Of a DNA stretch of 64,000 nucleotides, positions 43,511 to 57,520 are shown piece by piece. The DNA lies in assembly GCA_025331565.1 (NCBI GenBank), contig JAFREQ010000040.1, positions 513,501 through 577,500 on the forward strand, read 5' to 3'. A program made the translations under genes and the position numbers. The notes under the pieces are model-generated. The model had not been told where the DNA came from and made no database searches. It saw nothing but the letters and a program-made list of their open reading frames with translations. This DNA is from Holacanthus passer (lineage: Eukaryota > Chordata > Actinopteri > Pomacanthidae). Positions within the stretch are counted from its first letter, which is position 1, and the number at the start of each line of letters is the position of its first letter.

Positions 43511-46500
43511 AGAAAGCATCTGATACTCTTGTATAATATTCTAATTATACAGGCTACAATGTTGTAAGATGGAAAGCAATTTCATCAAAGTCATATTGTG
43601 TACAAAATTAAATTTTACAAATATACTGGGGGGGTGGTCTGCCACCTTAGGAAGGGAAGGGAGATGATGTTGCCATCTAAAACTAATTTACTCATGAATG
43701 CAGGCAGCTCTGCCGTCACACAAATCCCCCGTGTTCGCTAGATTATTCTGTCAGATGAAATAATTATTGTTACGATTAACATCATCTGCTTTTATGTGTG
43801 TTTGTGTCTGAACTTGCAGTGAGGAGGACAACAGTCTTTCTTCTGATATCCATGAGGAAGATCCTCTGAATGCCATTCTAGGACTTTATTATTTTATTCA
43901 TGAGATCCGCTGATACATTATCAGGCTTGGATGGAGACATGTGAATCCATTTGGGGTCTTATCCTCTGCTGGAGGTTGATCAGTGCCATTGCGCATGTGG
44001 GCCATTGTCGTGTTTCAAACTGCCTGTCGTGGCTTTGCTTCAGCGGAGATCTTCATTTCCTTTTTCGCTTGTGTCACTTGTTTCTGATGCTTGTCTTCTG
44101 TTTGATGACTTTTCGCTTCCTGGCTCTGGAATATTTATCACTCTTAACTTCTGTTCGACTCTTTCTGTTTCCTCTTTTGAATTCTGGACCAAACTGAGAA
44201 GCGTTTCCAATGTTTTGTGGATCAAGTCTCCTTCTGTTCATCTAAGAAAGAAATTCATCCCCCTCAGTGAGGGAGGTGCGTTTTTTTTTTTTCCTCACTC
44301 CTCAGATTTGTCGGTCTCCTTAAGACCTCAACGACTAAGTGTGCAATGACTTGAAATAAATCCAGTTGCATATTTCCCTGGATGCTGTGCTTGCTTATTA
44401 GATATTTGGAAAGCCTTTCCATCCTTTGCTATTAACTGAAACGAAGAAATGCTTGCTCTATGCCATGTGGGTGTAAAATTACTTTATTAGAAACACACGA
44501 CTGGAGCACAATTGTGCTTTAGCCTCTAGTCTTGTGCTCATTGCCTTTTTCAATGAGCTGAATTTCAATTTTGGTTTTTTTTTTGTTTTTTTATTTTTCT
44601 TAAGTACCAAGCTCAGATAGGTTTGTATAACTGAGAAGATTTAGATTTTCAAAACAGGTCCATCTGCTGCATCTGAAGCCGTCATGTGTTAATTGAATCA
44701 ATTGAGGCCGATTTTCAAAACTTGTCCAGTAATTAATTAACCAGACATTATGATTGTAAATTTCTGTTAATCAGCTGTTTCTCTGAACATGTACTCAGTC
44801 ATTCAAAGAATACACCCATATTTTGAGAAATAAACTTTCCTGAGAAAATCAATCTATTGTAAATTCAGCACAGACAGTGGTCCAAGATGTGTTTAACCCA
44901 GATGAGTGCAGACACAGTGAGAAGGAGGAAAATGGTGAAGAGACCCTCAAGGGAGCACTGAGGCCTGCAAAGTGATGGTCACGTAACAGATGGAGGCTGA
45001 AGACTGGCTGGGCCACATGCGCTGTAAATGCTGTTTTGAAGACCACGGCTAAAAGTTCCCCGTGGAGTTTCTGACCTCGAGTACTGTTTTGTTAAGCTCA
45101 TGCATGAGGATAAGGATGCATGAGGATGCACGTGCGTGGGTGTGACGCCGTGCACATTTCTGCTGACGGTTTCACACTATTCCACTGATCAACATGTGGC
45201 GGTAACAAGTCAAGATATGCAGCTCTGCACCAGCAAGCTGGGAAACACAAATGTAAGCAATGCTGGACTTAAAATACTTTGCAAATGTTTAATGAGGAAG
45301 CAAATGCATTTAACACGTCTCTCAAATTATTTCATATGTGTGAAAAAGACAAGCTGGAAAAAAAGCGTGTGTTAATGAAAAAAGCTCTAACACAATGCTA
45401 TTTTAGTAAAAACACAACAGATGTAATTTTTGATAATCATTTCACAGTGAACTGTCTATAAAAGATAAAATTCTAATTAGTTCCCACATTGTTGGTCGGC
45501 TGGATGTTACAGTACTTGCAGATGTGCAAAAGCCCATTTGGGTTGAAAAACACATTTTATGCCATTCATTTGTGTGGAGAGCACACATGAAGTATTTTTC
45601 CATCATGAAAGCCTAATACATCTCTGACCAATCTCTCGACAGAACAGAGACGATATCACAGAACTGATGTTGATCTTCTTATCGAATCCCAGCTAAGCTT
45701 ATTTCCCCAAAACGTCAGAATATTCCTCGACTCCTCTTCCTTTGCCTCGGCCTCATTACGCAAAACTCCTCTAAATTATTTCAGAAAATCAAATTCGCTT
45801 TGCAGTTATCGAACAGAGAGCAAGTGGGGAAAACAAGAAATCAGTCCTCCATTGTGCTGCTCTTTTCTTCTCTTGAGTCATCAATGCAAATCACACAGAG
45901 GAGAGAGAGCATTATTGGCCAGCTACTTTTCTCCACCCCAACAGTGATGGTGTGAAAGTATTATTAATGCTGGCTTCATTATCGCTGGTATTTTTTCCCT
46001 TTTTCTTCGCTCTCATTTATAGAGGTGTAAATCAACCCCTCCCCAACACCTCAAACCCACCAAATTGAGCTCTTGATGCTGTCTGGGCCCCAGAGCAGCG
46101 AACACAAATGTCAGCTAGATTACCAGCCTAATTGGCAAGGCATTAGCCCTCCTTTTCAAAGCCGAGAGCCGGGGCTGAGAGCCGAGATGCAGCAGCGAGG
46201 ACGGCAATTCAGAACCCACATCTAAACCGAGCAGAGCGGCGAGGCTCGGGCTCGTATTCTCCACACACAGATGCGCGCACATGCATGCATAAACAATGAC
46301 ACGCGAAACACGCACGGGATACAAAATTCACATTCGGCTGAGCACACACTCCCCGATCTGCGTGCTTGGCTTCCCTGAAATTTCATGAAATAAGAATAAT
46401 GCCATTAAAATGCAAATACCTGCAGTGTGTGTGGAAAGTGAGGGAGAGGGGGAAATTTCTGACTTGGACCAGGCTTTCCAGGTTATAGTTGCCTACTTAC

Positions 46501-48540
46501 CTGAAAGGAAATTTCAGTTCATCACCGTATTGATTTAAAAACTGTAGACACACACGCAACTAGTGAGTAAAACTAAAAAATAGGACACAGAAACTGCACT
46601 TTTTCATGCTCATCGTTAAATAACGTCCTGGACATATTTACCTGCTTTCTATCAGCTGCATCACATCCTTTTTAGACGATCGTGTATTTTTATATCTCCA
46701 TGCTTTGTTTTCCTTCTCTTCCTGTGTAACCCATCATTTTCAGTGGCTAAATAATTCTCTCTGTGCTTGAGACGATGTTACAGTGCTGCTGCAGGGAAAA
46801 TTAGGCGATTCTAGTGCACTTTGTACTCTCCATTAGCTGCCACTTGTGTTGTACGCCGGCGCTCTCAGTGTGGAGAGGAGGTCACAGACTCTGACCTCCG
46901 TATTAACAGAATCGCCAGGCAGCTCAGAGCCACTCCCCCTCTGGTCCCTTACTCGCCTGATTGAGGTTAATTATGAGTTTGGTGTGATCATCAGAGCTAT
47001 GAAATTATCTTATTTTTTGCCAGTTTACGTGCTTCTACTGCTAAAGTTTTATTTCCATCCATCGAGACATTTCACTAGAAACAAATATGTCGACCTCGTG
47101 ATGCTGCGAGGGAAAGTCAGGGGATCTGCAAAATCAGTAGGATGCATCATTTCAGGAACACAAAATGAAACTTTTTTCAATTGAAAAGGTATTTCAGTAC
47201 AGATACACACAGACATAGACACACACACACCGCTAGCATTTCAGGGGTCAGTAAAAATATAATGGGGGATATTAAAGGAACAATTGGTTTTACCTGGATT
47301 GACCTCAGCAGTGGACATCATGAACTTCTTTCTTTCCAACACTCATTGTCTCACACAGCTTCTGAGCAGAAACCTCGCCTGCACCTGCAGGATTTTCTGC
47401 CCGTTCCCACAATCCATTTGCTCAGGCCGACAACCCGAGGCCGGTGCCAGTTAACGATCAAACTTCGCCCAGTAATTTCTGAGATCTGATTGAACAGCCG
47501 CTCCGGTGTGACGAAGACATCAGCAATGCCTTTCAGACGAATTGGAATTTGGGGAGAGCGTATAGCGAGCGGCAGCGTGCAAACAGAAAGCCATCCAGTC
47601 TGTGCAATTTACTGTGCATTACAACTTGCTGCTGCCCGTACCTGCCCGCCTGGAAGGAGAATATGTGGTCTTACACACCATCTGTGTTGCATAACAGCGT
47701 GTTCATTTGATGGCCAAAGCTAACACAGACATACAAACAAGTACTCAATGTAAAGAAGCTGGCGTGTGCCAACGTGTATGATAACGTTTCACGGTGATGC
47801 TTGGAAATAGAACAGAAGTGCACCCTATATCCTGTATTGATTCCCACCTTGACGCCTCTGGTGTGTGAACCTGAATAGGAAATAATAGGCGCAGGTGTTT
47901 TTATGCATGTCATAAGCTGGTGTGTGCTTCCAATAAGACACTTTTTCTTAGCACCTAAGAATGGAAAGAGTGAGATGAATCAAAACCTATTAATTGAAAG
48001 ATAACTATAGTGTTGAATTGTCTGAGGAAAAGAGATGTTTCTTTTTTATTTGGGTCTCTGCATGTTCACTGAGCAACACATAAATTACCAGATTGCTTAC
48101 TGAATCTGCTTTCACACAGGAGGCATTTTAATCTTTGCAGCTAAGTCATGGAGATTAATTTGTTGTTTGTTCAACAACAGCACTATGGATCTGAATCCAC
48201 TAAAAGGACAGATTTATTGCTTAGACTTGAGGGAAGAATGGCAATGAGTCTGACAGGAGTGGGCATACAGTACTCGATGTGGGTGTTTTATTTACATGCT
48301 GCTGCTCTGTTCACCATCGTCAGTGGACTCTTGCAGAGAAATGCTCAGAGCTAAAACACACACAAAATCTATTTCAGAACCTGCCATTATATATAATACC
48401 TACATGTTTTACGAGCACCTTTTACACGGAGATGCTGGAATACTGCAGTAAAGACGACCTGTCAATGAGCTGACTTTGCTTTTTTAGACTCAACCAAGCG
48501 ACACCGGCAAAATGCTGCCCCAGTGTGTGAAGCTGAAATG
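43511..48540. other. Intergenic, no gene recognised
   Basis: AT-rich. A moderately GC-rich patch at 46130-46270 (GCCGAGAGCC repeated twice within 20 bases) stands out slightly. No gene. Confidence 0.5.
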
Positions 48541-48550
48541 GAAACAAATT

Positions 48551-48925
48551 TATCCAATCACGTGTTTTAACAAAGTGTTGAGCCTCTCTCCGTTCTCGCT
48601 TGTGAACGACTGAGTCTTTCCAGGATGAACCTTTCATACCCAATCATGATCCTATCACCTGTTACCAATGAACCTGTTTACCTGTGGACTGATCCAAACA
48701 GGTGTTTTTGGATCAGTCCACAACTTTCACAGTCTTTTGTTGCTCCTGTCCCAACGTGTTTGAAACATGTTGCTGCCATCAAATTCAGAAGAAGCAGATG
48801 TTTACAAAAATCAATGAAGCTGATGAAACATTAAATATATTGTCTTTGTACTGTTTTCAATTGAGTAGATGTAAAAAAAAATAGGAAATTATCACATTCT
48901 GTTTCTGTTCAATCTTTATTTCTTA
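48551..48925. mobile_element. Non-autonomous DNA transposon, copy 2
   Basis: 48551-48800 aligns with 38939-39183. The block ACTGAGTCTTTCCAGGATGA and most of the next 100 bases are identical. It continues past the point where copy 1 ends its internal part, into TTGTCTTTGTACTGTTTTCA, typical of longer family members. No matching terminal repeat was found, so this copy is truncated or decayed at its ends. Confidence 0.72.
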
Positions 48926-51900
48926 AACAGTTTCCTATGCTTTTTTTTTTAATACAACAGAAAATCCCAGGAACTTTTATATGGTAAAATCTGATACACT
49001 CTCTTAAAATTCAATTGGTGAAATTCAGACACAGCAGGAAAAAAAAAAGCTCTTTTCCCCTTTTATATTATTTCCAAGCTGATGCCCCCTCATCCTTCGT
49101 CACAGAAGAGTCTGAGACTATAGCGTGTTCTTTTTGATGTATTAGCTCTGACACTCGGGTCATATTTTCATTAATTAAACATGGTTTTGTAATAATTTCA
49201 TACTCACTGAGACCCATTCCACCACAGACTTTGGGCACACAAGATATGCTTTTGCCACATAACTTAATTAGAAAATGATAAATGCCTTCGCAGTGTGTCC
49301 ATACATTTTCTAAAGGTCAGGGCCACCTCTGGCTTTTACTCATTTCAATTCATCACACATTTGCAAAGGACTTGTTGAGAGGATGGAGGTGATGCTTCCA
49401 ACTCTTACCTTTGTCTGCCTTTCAAGGTCCACTACATCTTAAACAGAACAGGCGGCCCTGAATGTTTATGTGTGAGTGTTTGTGCGTGTGCATGTTTTTT
49501 TGTTTTGTTTTTTTTTTAATAAACTTTAGACAGCCCCATAGCATCTTGTGAAACTAACGCTGCTCAGACTATCAATGTGAGAACGTAACCTCAGGTCACC
49601 ATTCATTCCAGACTACAAGAGCTATATGTGGCTGATACAAGAGCTTCCATTTTTTGGCAGTGACACGCCTGCAGACAGTGCTTGTTTTGTGCAAATGAGT
49701 TTTACAGACTTTCAAGGGCTTGTTTTTTTTTTTTTTCTTTTTTAATTTCCTTCTGAATGATGGGCGATGCCCCCCCGTTGCCCCTCTACATGTCTCCTAA
49801 TTTCCTGCTGATAAAGAAAAATGAACACAAGAAAATTTCAGATTGCAGTCTTGTCCGTTCATCTGCTGACCATTTGCAGGTGAGGACCCAGGTGGTGAAA
49901 ACAGCTTGACCTGAGCCTCACGCCAGACTTGTGATGTGTGACTCAGCAAAATCAGCAAAAAACTGGAACGTTGGCTCGAGAGCTGCTTCCTGGAGCTGAT
50001 ACCAAACTCAGCCAATCTCCTCAGCATCGTAACAGCCAAATTTTGTGGGTATATAATTGCAAAAGCTCACTTGGACTTCTGGTCCCAGAACACAGTGTAT
50101 TATGCAGATCAAGCCTCCAGGAAGAGCAGAGGCCACAGGCATGATACACTGGCTCCATGATATTTTATTCCCCATGCAACATCATTACAAACATTGTCTC
50201 TAAAACAGTGCACGGCAGTGGAAATGACTGGAAATAAGGTCTAATAATCCTTGAAAAGCCTTGAAGAGATAACGTCAGTTTGCATGATGCAGAGCCAATT
50301 TAATATATGTTCATGTTGCACACACTCAGCTGCAATTGACCGATTGGACCTAAAATGAGACAGTCCCCCAAAAGCAGCTCTGTTCGGATGGTTTGCAGTT
50401 GCATGATGATCCAAATTCACATCAGACTTCACCAAATTTAAAGTCAACACACACCTATTGCTTTTTGGATTCACAATATTGGATAGTAGAAGATACGAGG
50501 AGACTGTCCTCCATAGGAAAACAGGCAGGAGACAACTGTTTGCATTCTGTTTTTCCAATAATCTAATTTCCTTGAACAATCATCGCAATCTTTTTTGTGT
50601 GAACTTGGCCAAATCTTAATTTTAGCATTATCACAGAAAACACATCTGTTGTCATTATTCTTGTAGCTGACATTTGTTTTGTCAGGCTTGACGATGACGC
50701 CCTGCTGAACGGGGCGACAGATCAGACAATGCTTCTATCAGTCATTTTGGACGGTTTAGTTTGGACAACTTGTTGCAGCGTAGGGAGACAAACAGGAAGG
50801 AAGGAAGAGGAGAGTGAAAGACACGGACCACAATGAAACAAGCTTGTGAGAAACACAATATATCTTTGTGAACATGTCCCAAAAACCTACAAAATTTAGG
50901 ATTCAAGAAGTTGAGAATTTAGTGGCTGGAAACTGTAGAGAACATGTATAGTATGGAAAAGGTAACTTACAGAATCAATAAGAACAAAAAGTTTGTTGGA
51001 ATAAAGATGGACTCCCTTTAAAATGAAATTACATAAATATTAATGAATTTGGCCAATTTATTTATTTTCTCTCTTCCTTTTAATCATGTGTATGTTTATA
51101 CATGTGGATACGTGAACGTATGGATCTCTATGTGTGTATTTGTGGATATATACTTACTTTATTGGTTATTTTTCACTGTGTATTGATGAAGGATGACGAA
51201 AAGTAAAAAGGTCAAAAGTTGTGTTTAAGATGTTTAAATAACAGGAAATGGATCAACATTATTTATGAACAAACCAAACATTTGGTTGGGTAGAAGTGAC
51301 TTTCAGAGCAATATGGAGTTTGTCCTTTCCTCTGCCTCATTCTTCTTCCTCGCTGGTAAACAGAAGACACAGAAGTCTGCCCGACACCAAATACAATCCC
51401 CGCATTGGTGGAAAGAAGAAAAGCCAGACTTTCTATTACATACCTTCTTTTCTCTTTCTGGCGCAGCTTCCTCGATAATAATGTCTTTTGAAAATTCATG
51501 ACATGTTTCAGATAGAGCGGTTGCAGGGTCGGTTGTTTTTGTGGGCTACAAAGCCTGAAACCACATGAAACAACAAATGCTGGACCCACCTTGCAACTGT
51601 TTCTCTGTGCAGCGGTGGTGGGGAGACAAAGTGAAAAGAGGAAGCGTGCTCATCTGTTTGACTGTGGCCGGCGCTCAGAGAACATTCTGCCATTAATAGT
51701 TTTCGATAGAGGACAAGCTTGTTGACTGTCCACGTCGTGAGTTTCCTCGGGCTCTCGGCTCTATAATAGGAGTTAAGTGTACTTCCTGTCAGTTATAGTA
51801 ATGTGCAGCCAAGAGTATTTTAAGGGAAAGATTACAGTGAAGTTCTTATTGACTGTAATTTACTTCTACTTAAGCACTTGGGCCTGAATGGCTATAACCT

Positions 51901-54900
51901 ATTATTTTTATTTCCTTTGTTGCGTTCCTTCCTTTTTTTCTTTTTGTCTTTCACTGCATAAAAGTACTTTCCCAGGAATAAAAACGCTATAGCCGTTTTT
52001 TGTTCAGCTGTCCAGTCTCATCCCAAACATACAAATTATAAGAGTTTATTCACCCAAGTCAGAAAAAATAACATTCCTCTCTCACCTCAAGTGTCTGGCT
52101 TTGCAGATAGCTATGATTTTATGTGCAAAGGCTTTGAGATCTGCAGCTATGAATAGTCTTCCTACACCTCATTAAGATACATGTAAATGGAATTTAAAAA
52201 TAATTTGATATCGGTTACCTGATCCTTTAGGTAGTTTGCCAGTAAATAATCTGCACATGCTTTGCAACCTTCATACGCCTGCTGAAATAGGACAGAACCA
52301 TATACTCTACTCTTCTGTGCAGCTCTTTGTCTCATTAGGACGACGCTTAAATAGTGCACTTGAATTTTTGAAATCAATGAAATCTGCAGATTTGATTATT
52401 TTAAATCATGTGCTTTGACTCTGGCAAATTTGAGAGCCCTCACAAACAAACATTACAGATGTAGTTTAACTTTTTGGACGATATGCTCGTTGTGGCGATT
52501 TTCACAGACACACTCGGCACCCACATGGTTAGTGCACAAGTCGCTATCTAGTTACAGATGACATCTGCAAAGTGAGTACGTTGGCTATTTGGGAGAGACA
52601 CTGCAAAAATAATAAAGTGGCCAAATTTGTGCAAATGACTTGAAGTGGAAATTTGCTTTATGCCTTTTAAATTATTATTTTTAGATTAGAGCTTTGGCTT
52701 CAAATTGCTTGTTTGCATTTGGAAGAACATACTGTTTATAAAATCACATTGGTCTGGTTTTTGATGAACAAACACTATATGTCTCTTTTCCAAAACATAT
52801 AAAGGCGACCAACGCTTTGAAAAAGGACTCTGTCAATTTAAAAACTGTGCTTGTGTAAAAGACATGTATAGAAAAGCCACAACAAAGCTTCCTGTGATGT
52901 TCAGAGAGGGACTTTCTGTTTCTGTGTCGCAGTTACCTTTGGCCTGGGTCATCTTTTAAACAACGAGACCACATCTGTTTATGAAACCTGCGTGTGACAT
53001 TTACAAAGAAGTGTGAAATGTGTAGGTAGTGCGAGGTGGAGTCGGCGTTTTGTGTTCTGAGCAGAGCGGCGACTCTAAGCCATCCATCACTGTAAGGGAT
53101 TGTTGTGCGCATTGACATTTTATATGCTGTGAAGGGAGCAAAGTGGGCCGCTGTTGGCTGTGATTCATTTGTTGTTGTTTTTCATTGGGATCCTGCAGAG
53201 GAGTCGAGGAGCCGGCGCTTTGTTTGAATGTCAGCAACTGAGATAGAAAGAGACTGCTGTGCCCACTGAGCTATGTACAGTATGCCCCCATGATTATGAT
53301 GGATTGTCCACTGTGAGTGCACATTTATGAATGTTAAGAGCACCTTTTATTCTAAGTGCGTGCTCTGGAAGTCGGGCTGTCACGAAGAATACTGAAACGT
53401 TGAAGTGTTTCAGTCTTATCCATATGGAGGAGATGGATGAGAAGACTGAATTTAATACTTTAAAACTGTGCCCACAGCTCAGGCGATAATCCGTCTAATT
53501 CAACTTTCACACGAAAGTTTATTTGGAACTTTCAGACAATCTCTTTCTAGTCGTGTCCTCGTTCAGCCGGGCCCTTGTTCTGCCTGACCTCAGTGCACTT
53601 TCATAGATAATTGCCTTTTAATATAACGGTGGCAAACATATCAATAGAATCATAGTCAATCATAGAAATGTCATCAACAAATCGTCAGCGCTTCCCTGCT
53701 GTTGCTTTATTATAATATGTTATTCAAACCTTTTTTCTTCTTAATAGTTAAGAATTGTTTCACCAGTGATCAACACTTTTCCAAATGCATTACTGCTGCT
53801 CCTGTGTTTGATGTGTGAATGACAGCCTCATTATTTTTGCTAGATAGGCTGGAGAGAATGGCAACTTGCCAGCCCTCGGCAGTGTGTTAAGTAAAGCCTG
53901 TTATATAAACATCCAATGAACTTTTTCCAGATGACAAAGAGACTGGATCTTTTATATTTATCATGGGTCTCAACACAAAGCCAAGTGGGCTTCCTAAACA
54001 AGAGCATGTGACCTGGCAGATCCACTTTTGAAGTAGAGATGAGTTTCTCTCAAAGTGTGAAGTGGCAGTGCTGATATATTTTACTGTGTAGTCGACTGTA
54101 TGTTGGATTCTATATCCATAGCTTTGTATACTTATAGCTTGTCAAGTGTCAGTAGTGATCTTGAAACTTGGGTATCCTGCCATTGTCGGTCCATTTGATA
54201 CCGCTCCTGTTTACATTTACATCAGATTGCACCTTTAGAGAGACTCCTCAGCATCCCCCTCCGACCAGCGCATCCTTTCAGGTATGCGATGATGTGAAAA
54301 GAAATCTCTCCTCTCGGCTTGGAAACGCTTCCTAATCTTGAGAGAGGCCTTGGAGAAAGCTGTGGCTTCAAAGGCTTCTGACCGGGGTTTCTGCCAGCCC
54401 GCTGACTCAGCACCAGCAACAACCCGGACACACGAAGCTCAGAGGAAAAGTCTGCGGTCCTGCTCGTGTGAAGTTTCGTTTGCATTGATCAGAGTCGGAC
54501 AACATTTTCCCTAAAGCTCCCTTTAAACTTTTTGTCTCTTCTTGCAGAGCAGCTTGTTACAAATCTCCCAGAAACTGCAGTGGGAGATCGACTAAGGACT
54601 GTTAATTAACAATATATGAATATATACTGGAGGCTATAGCAGCTGGAGAGCCTTGTTTCGCTGTGGTTCTTAATTTACTGGCTAAACTTCAGCGTCTGGT
54701 CTTATAACAATTTGTTTTGTAATGTTGTGACATAGTAAACTGTATTTAGCTTTAGTGTCTAACCAGAGAAAACTGAGCTGGATGAAGTTAAAAAGTTGAA
54801 AAGTTTTCAGAGGTCTGAATGTGATCACGTAAATTTCTTTAACATTTCAATAACTTTGCTTTCAGTGGAATCACGTTCTGGACGCAGAGGGATGCGTTCA

Positions 54901-57340
54901 GTCAAAACCCATCAGATGGAGTGTTTTTCTTCACCATCACAAGACCTTTCCTTGCAAAAGCGAGAGCTCATCTCGCAGAGAAAAAGATCACAAGGTTGAA
55001 CTCGGTTGCTGATTCGCAGAGTCAAATTGCAGAGGGAGACCCGAGTCTAATTCAAACCCAGTCTTTAGTGAAACGTGTTACAACATCACTCAAAATTCTC
55101 TTTGCTGTGTTTTGAGAAAAATTGTGAAATTATTTAGGCGATTGATTCAGTGATTTTTGTTTTGTTTTTATCTCGAACACATCTTATACAGTATTAATGC
55201 TCCAAAATCATGACTGCACAGGATGATGCTCTGTCTTACACTTGAAAGTTTAAGGGTAAAAATTAAACCCTGTCGTCCTCCCATACAAATGTATTAATAT
55301 ATGGACCTCTTCAGAGGACTTTGTGGATTGTAAAGACTTTTCCTCTGCTTCTCAATTTATACTTTCATCATCCTTATTAGAATATTTTGTGGATCTCATG
55401 TAACTCCGTGCATCGCTCCAGCCGTCTGAACAGAGGTCTAACCAGCCAGAATAAGTGAAAACCAGTGCAGCTTTGTATTATTTCAGTTTCCCTCAGAGTC
55501 TGGGGATCGGTGTTATTTGACTGTACTTTCCTCCAATGGCCTTAAAACTATCGGGCTCCTGTCTCTCAGTGAAATAGCTTCTGTCTATCTCTGTGCTCTT
55601 TGTTTAAATTAACTTCGGCTCATGGTTATTGATAAGCCGTCAAAGTGGTTGCACTCAGAGTGTATCTCATTTTGAACACTGATAATATAACGGAGGCCAT
55701 GAACATGGATCTGAAGTTATTAATATGTAACTTAATTAAACCTCATACTCGTGTTTAATGCTCTGGAAAAGGTATCTAATTTGGACTTATCGCACAAATA
55801 AGAAGCCATAAACCACTGTGATCCTCTCCCATTTATCAAGACAATATATTTTTATATATAAACTGTTGGACTGTGTGGGTATATTCACGCTCACCTGCTG
55901 TTTTAGGTCATGTACATACACTCAGTCAGCCACATCGTTCTGAAGCTGCAGTGACGATCACAGTGATGCACGAGGACAACAGCTCAGCAAATGAAGAGGC
56001 TGCTCTCCAGGAAATCACCTTGTTGTCTGGATGATGCACAACGTGAACGCACAGCGGCACAAGTCTGCGTCCAGAGGCAAACAAGTGATAGTAACACTTT
56101 ATTTGCAAGAGAGCGCGTAAGACTGACACCTGCCATGAACATGAAGACGTCTCTATGAAGTGTCATTCATCAGTTATGTCATTTTCAAAGCAAAGCTGAC
56201 ATTGTTTGAGACGTCTTTGTTATGACAGCTTGACATTAACCAAGACAGCATAACATTCATTTTATTTAAAATGACAATACAATCAATCTGATCTGATGCT
56301 AATTTTGCTTTGATTCTGTATTTTGCATTATAAATGGTTACATCATATCTCAAACTGTGACATAACAGCATTTACCTAATAATGCATTTCAATATAAAAC
56401 ATGAACCGTTGAATTTTTTTTTTTCTTTTTAAGTTGGATAAGAGGTCATGACACACAGGACTAACGAGCTCCGATCTCCTGCATGAACGGACAGAGTATT
56501 GAGTCATGATGGACCCGTCTGATGTGTGTGGATCTGCAGAGCAGCCTGGTGTCATTTGCATGTAATTTAATCAAGGTAAACACAGTGGACGTCCGTGCTT
56601 ATTAGCACCGCGCTGTGGTGCAGCACATGTCCAATCAGAGGCTGCAGATCCATTAACATGTGTGTCCTGCTGCCCTCAGATGGCTGCAGAGGTTTAATGA
56701 ACCAGAGGAGAAACTTTTCATACAGCGTGAAGCAAGAATCGCTCATTCATTTATGGATAAATGCAGATGGATTTGCAGACGTTCCTGCTTTAATCATATT
56801 ACATGTTATTTTTATTATTACGATTTGAACGCCTCTGCTGGCTGAAAGTGTTTAATTAATAGTATAGTTAACATTTCTTTTAGATTGGTGTTGCAACATG
56901 TGAGGCACATTTTCCACTAAAATATCTAAACTCTCTTTGCACTGCTGCATCTGAATGAACCTCTCAGTTGTTTGTGTCTCACCCTTCACCTGTGTACTTT
57001 GCACTCGGCACCAAAGTATCACACAGATGAGTAAAGCAAATTTGAAGGTCAGGAAGATACTAGTTTGTCATTGTGCCTCCCATCAGGCCCTGAATCTTCT
57101 GAATTATAGACTCAGTTTAGCAGATAAGTTTCACTCACATATTCCTGCCTACATGAATGAGCACACATTTTCATCTGCACGGTGCAAAACCTTAGTTTTA
57201 ACAGCCACGTCTGTGCCGACTGGGTGTCCTCACAAATAATGATGTAACCTGGCTGTCGTCTTTAGGTGGCTCATAATCAAGATAAACGATTAATACTGTG
57301 GTGCATTCTGTTGATTTTTTTTTTTTTCCCAATCCTCCGG
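48926..57340. other. Intergenic, no gene recognised
   Basis: 8.4 kb of AT-rich sequence without a dispersed repeat or gene that I could identify. T runs at 48942, 49500 and 49722. The lack of repeats over this length is itself compatible with conserved non-coding sequence. Confidence 0.45.
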
Positions 57341-57349
57341 GGATGAATC

Positions 57350-57520
57350 GGTGCCATTTCGCCGGCCGGCTCTGTCCGCCGCCTCTATTGTTAGTGTGGC
57401 CATTTTGCTTTGCCTCGTGGAGCCAAAGTACATAAACACCATTATCAGAGGAGCAGTTGGAGGGAGCATGCTGCTGTCAAACAAACAATGGCCCTGTGGA
57501 ATTACCTGCCATGACTCATA
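57350..57520. promoter_or_regulatory. Candidate conserved element with SOX and YY1 words
   Basis: GCCGGCCGGC palindrome (57361-57370), ATTGTT (57387-57392) and AACAATGG (57484-57491) as an inverted SOX-type pair about 97 bp apart, and GCCATTTT (57399-57406), a YY1-type word. More GC-rich than its surroundings. Function is inferred from motifs only. Confidence 0.35.

Noticed and set aside
47747..47760. AATGTAAAGAAG word similar to the miR-1/206 seed region
   Set aside because: It extends for only 12 bases and no hairpin partner was visible nearby.
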